Shown: piece after piece, positions 14,591 through 15,887 of the stretch | Position numbering within the stretch: the first letter of the stretch is position 1 | How the letters are laid out: each line of letters opens with the position of its first letter | Assembly (NCBI GenBank): GCA_020429465.1 | Contig: JAGQLH010000022.1 | Coordinates: 1-15,887 of the forward strand | DNA: 15,887 nucleotides | From: Candidatus Dojkabacteria bacterium | GTDB lineage: Bacteria; Patescibacteriota; Dojkabacteria; B142; WJKM01 | Reading direction: 5' to 3' | Notes under the pieces: generated by a model | Seen by the model: the letters and a program-made list of their open reading frames with translations, nothing else | Databases searched by the model: none | What the model was told of the DNA's origin: nothing | Program-made: the position numbers and the translations under genes

Positions 14591-15340
14591 ATGCAAGATC
14601 AGTACGAAAATATTATTTCCAAAGCTGATAGCTTACTTATTGTTGTAGCCCATCCTGATGATTTAGATGTGATGGCAGGAGGTACGATAGCACGAGCGCG
14701 AAGTCAAAGTATTCCTGTACGTGCCCTTGTTTGCACCAATGGTGCTTTTGGAAGTAGAGAAAATGATATCCCCCTCGAAAAACTCGCACGGATGAGACTT
14801 GAAGAGCAACGTAACGCAGTTCGACATTTAGGAATGGATACAGATGAGCTTTTTATTCTTGATAATGAGGATTGCACTCTTCGTGATACCGACCATGCAC
14901 TTATTGAGCGTATAGCATTTCACATGAGGGAATTTCGTCCTAGCCACATAATCACCCATGACCCAATCACCATTTTTAAGAAGCAGCGAAAGCAATTTCA
15001 TTTTATTAATCATAGAGATCATAGAGCTGTTGGGGGAGCTGTAGTAAATGCAGTTATGCCAATGGCACGCGATGTTTCATTTTTTCCAGAACATAGGAAA
15101 AAGGGACTTACTGGTATAGATGTGAAGAAAATTCTCGTTCATGATAGTTATGATGGAGAAATTTTTATCAATATTGATGATTTTATCGCGCAAAAGATAG
15201 AGGCATTGCTTTCGCATTCCAGTCAGTTCGATGATATGACAGTAAAGAGAATAATGATGATGAATGATGCTAATGCCGAAAAAGATACTGAGGAAACTGA
15301 TTATTGGGAACGATTTCGGTATTATGAACTTGAACGATAA
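14591..15340 (+). CDS. PIG-L/LmbE-family zinc deacetylase
   Basis: This 249-residue enzyme belongs to the family that removes N-acetyl groups from GlcNAc-containing substrates (for example MshB and BshB). The zinc and catalytic motif AHPDDLD spans 20-26 (His21, Asp23, Asp24), and the third metal ligand is in HRDHR (141-145). Other family features are the strand VRALVCTNG (43-51), the helix RLEEQRNAVRHLGMD (69-83) and ITHDP (121-125). The catalytic residues are intact. The substrate is unknown: GlcNAc-inositol, GlcNAc-malate or a glycolipid are all possible. It lies directly upstream of glmS, which supplies glucosamine-6-phosphate for GlcNAc synthesis, so a role in amino-sugar metabolism is a reasonable inference. 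No signal peptide is present. Confidence 0.9.
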   Translation: MQDQYENIISKADSLLIVVAHPDDLDVMAGGTIARARSQSIPVRALVCTNGAFGSRENDIPLEKLARMRLEEQRNAVRHLGMDTDELFILDNEDCTLRDTDHALIERIAFHMREFRPSHIITHDPITIFKKQRKQFHFINHRDHRAVGGAVVNAVMPMARDVSFFPEHRKKGLTGIDVKKILVHDSYDGEIFINIDDFIAQKIEALLSHSSQFDDMTVKRIMMMNDANAEKDTEETDYWERFRYYELER

Positions 15341-15383
15341 TTTATAAAAATGTAATGTATTTATAAATAAAGCGTTGGTTGTA

Positions 15384-15412
15384 TTGATTTACCTTTTACT
15401 TAAACATATGGT
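15384..15412 (+). promoter_or_regulatory. Promoter candidate for the glmS leader
   Basis: TTGATT (15384-15389), a 17-bp spacer and TATGGT (15407-15412) would start transcription near 15419, about 10 nt before the predicted ribozyme cleavage site. Each hexamer matches consensus at four of six positions. Confidence 0.35.
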
Positions 15413-15424
15413 TTTGACATAAAA

Positions 15425-15575
15425 ATAAAGCGGCTGGTCCTTCCAGTACAAAAATTAGTACGGGAATGGATACGAGGTGGCAGGTTCTTTCATAGGTAAG
15501 AACATATCGAGTGAATTTATCCTCAGGAAAATTCTAATCAGCGGGTACTGCCAGGTATTGTGATGTATACCTCAT
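15425..15575 (+). ncRNA. Variant glmS ribozyme-riboswitch in the glmS leader
   Basis: The glmS ribozyme self-cleaves when it binds glucosamine-6-phosphate, lowering expression of downstream glmS. The conserved blocks occur here in order. AAAGCGGCTGG (15427-15437) resembles the cleavage-site strand AGCGCCTGG, with predicted cleavage at 15429/15430. A P1 hairpin (15437-15471) pairs GTCC-TTCC-GTAC with GTAC-GGAA-GGAT around one A-G mismatch and one bulged T. Then come ACGAGG (15472-15477), a helix TGGCAG (15478-15483)/CTGCCA (15548-15553), TATCGAG (15505-15511) and GCGGGT (15541-15546). Two hairpins are inserted: GTTCTT/AAGAAC (15484-15503) and GAATTT/AAATTC with TCC/GGA (15513-15534). A 3' hairpin GGTAT/ATACC (15554-15571) replaces the longer P3-P4 domain. 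GCTGG (15433-15437) can pair with TCAGC (15538-15542) as the core pseudoknot. The call rests on my recollection of the consensus and on position before glmS. Confidence 0.7.
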
Positions 15576-15629
15576 ATATTTATATAAAATTCTAATGCGA
15601 GTTAGTTGACAAATATAGATATAACATCA

Positions 15630-15667
15630 AAGTACAGATGTGTATTCTTCATACACCCGATGTACTT
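15630..15667 (+). promoter_or_regulatory. Leader stem-loop between the ribozyme and glmS
   Basis: AAGTACA (15630-15636) pairs with TGTACTT (15661-15667), and an inner stem GTGTAT (15640-15645)/ATACAC (15651-15656) closes a 5-nt loop. An asymmetric internal loop (GAT opposite CCGA) separates the stems. No T-run follows, so it is not a terminator. It ends 46 nt before the glmS ATG and would remain at the 5' part of the cleaved message, where it may affect decay or translation. Confidence 0.55.
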
Positions 15668-15713
15668 AGTCATAAGAAATAAAATTCCGTATTACATTTA
15701 TTAATAAACAGTT

Positions 15714-15887
15714 ATGTGTGGTATTTTTGGCTACGTAGGAAAACAAGATGCGCAAAAAACTATTGTTGAAGGATTAAAACGTCTAGAGTATAGGGGGTAT
15801 GATTCATGGGGAGTGGCTGTGGTGAGAGAAAATGGAAAAATTGAGGTTGAAAAAGAAGTGGGAGCGATTGGAGAACTGGATACTCTG
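15714..15887 (+). CDS. glmS: Glutamine--fructose-6-phosphate aminotransferase, N-terminal fragment
   Basis: The first 58 codons are present and the gene runs off the right edge. The protein begins MCGIFGYVGKQDAQKTIVEG and continues with LKRLEYRGYDSWGVAVV. Cys2 is the catalytic nucleophile of the class II glutamine amidotransferase domain once Met1 is removed, and the 'LxRLEYRGYDS' block is diagnostic of GlmS. The enzyme makes glucosamine-6-phosphate from fructose-6-phosphate and glutamine, the first step toward UDP-GlcNAc for peptidoglycan and surface glycans. The sugar isomerase domains are outside the window. No Shine-Dalgarno sequence precedes the ATG. The 373-bp upstream gap holds a glmS-ribozyme-like element and a further stem-loop, suggesting feedback control by the product. 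Confidence 0.96.
   Translation, partial: MCGIFGYVGKQDAQKTIVEGLKRLEYRGYDSWGVAVVRENGKIEVEKEVGAIGELDTL

Noticed and set aside
15414..15419. Perfect TTGACA just before the ribozyme-like element
   Set aside because: No -10 box is found 16-18 bp downstream, and transcription from it would start inside the ribozyme and remove its 5' strand.
15606..15625. Perfect TTGACA followed by TATAAC near glmS
   Set aside because: The spacing between the hexamers is only 8 bp, and no -10 box lies at 16-18 bp, so it is not a promoter as arranged.
1..15887. Alternative genetic code (UGA as glycine), as in some Patescibacteria
   Set aside because: The Crp/Fnr gene ends at a UGA at the expected protein length, and no gene has in-frame UGA codons.

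Overview
The window is AT-rich bacterial DNA, most likely from a member of the Candidate Phyla Radiation (Patescibacteria), though the phylum cannot be fixed from sequence alone. The reasons are: almost no Shine-Dalgarno sequences, consensus-like -10 boxes lying only about 10-30 nt upstream of starts, an O-antigen-ligase-like protein with a TPR tail, a tandem YggT protein, a degenerate Crp/Fnr regulator and many single-gene transcription units. The genetic code looks standard: UGA is used as a stop by the Crp/Fnr gene.

Layout. 1-1884 (minus): the N-terminus of a YgjP/SprT-like metallopeptidase and a CPA2 (Kef-type) cation/proton antiporter with an RCK domain. 1936-3660 (plus): an O-antigen ligase/polymerase-like membrane protein. 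3664-6372 (minus): a GAF-domain protein related to free-methionine-R-sulfoxide reductase, a Crp/Fnr regulator and an APH-type phosphotransferase. 6495-8618 (plus): a signal-anchored hypothetical protein and a secreted protein with three SLH repeats, a PepSY domain and an Asp/Ser repeat tail, ending at a strong bidirectional terminator. 8761-10788 (minus): a CPA1 Na+/H+ antiporter, divergent from queA (10901-11920, plus) across a compact two-way promoter. 12109-12179: tRNA-Gln(TTG). 12502-13696 (minus): a hypothetical protein and a tandem YggT membrane protein. 13766-15340 (plus): a class I methyltransferase and a PIG-L/LmbE deacetylase. 15714-end: the start of glmS.

The most notable element is in the 373-bp gap before glmS. 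Positions about 15425-15575 carry the ordered conserved blocks of a glmS ribozyme-riboswitch (ACGAGG, TATCGA and GCGGGT, with supporting helices). Two hairpins are inserted, and the pairing next to the cleavage site appears to be shifted. If functional, it would let glucosamine-6-phosphate shut off synthesis of the enzyme that makes it, in a lineage far from the Firmicutes where this ribozyme is best known.

The genes do not form one pathway. A loose theme is the cell envelope and ion homeostasis: glycan ligation, SLH-anchored surface protein, amino-sugar supply (GlmS, possibly PIG-L), YggT and two proton-coupled cation antiporters. I saw no CRISPR array, insertion sequence, prophage or toxin-antitoxin module.
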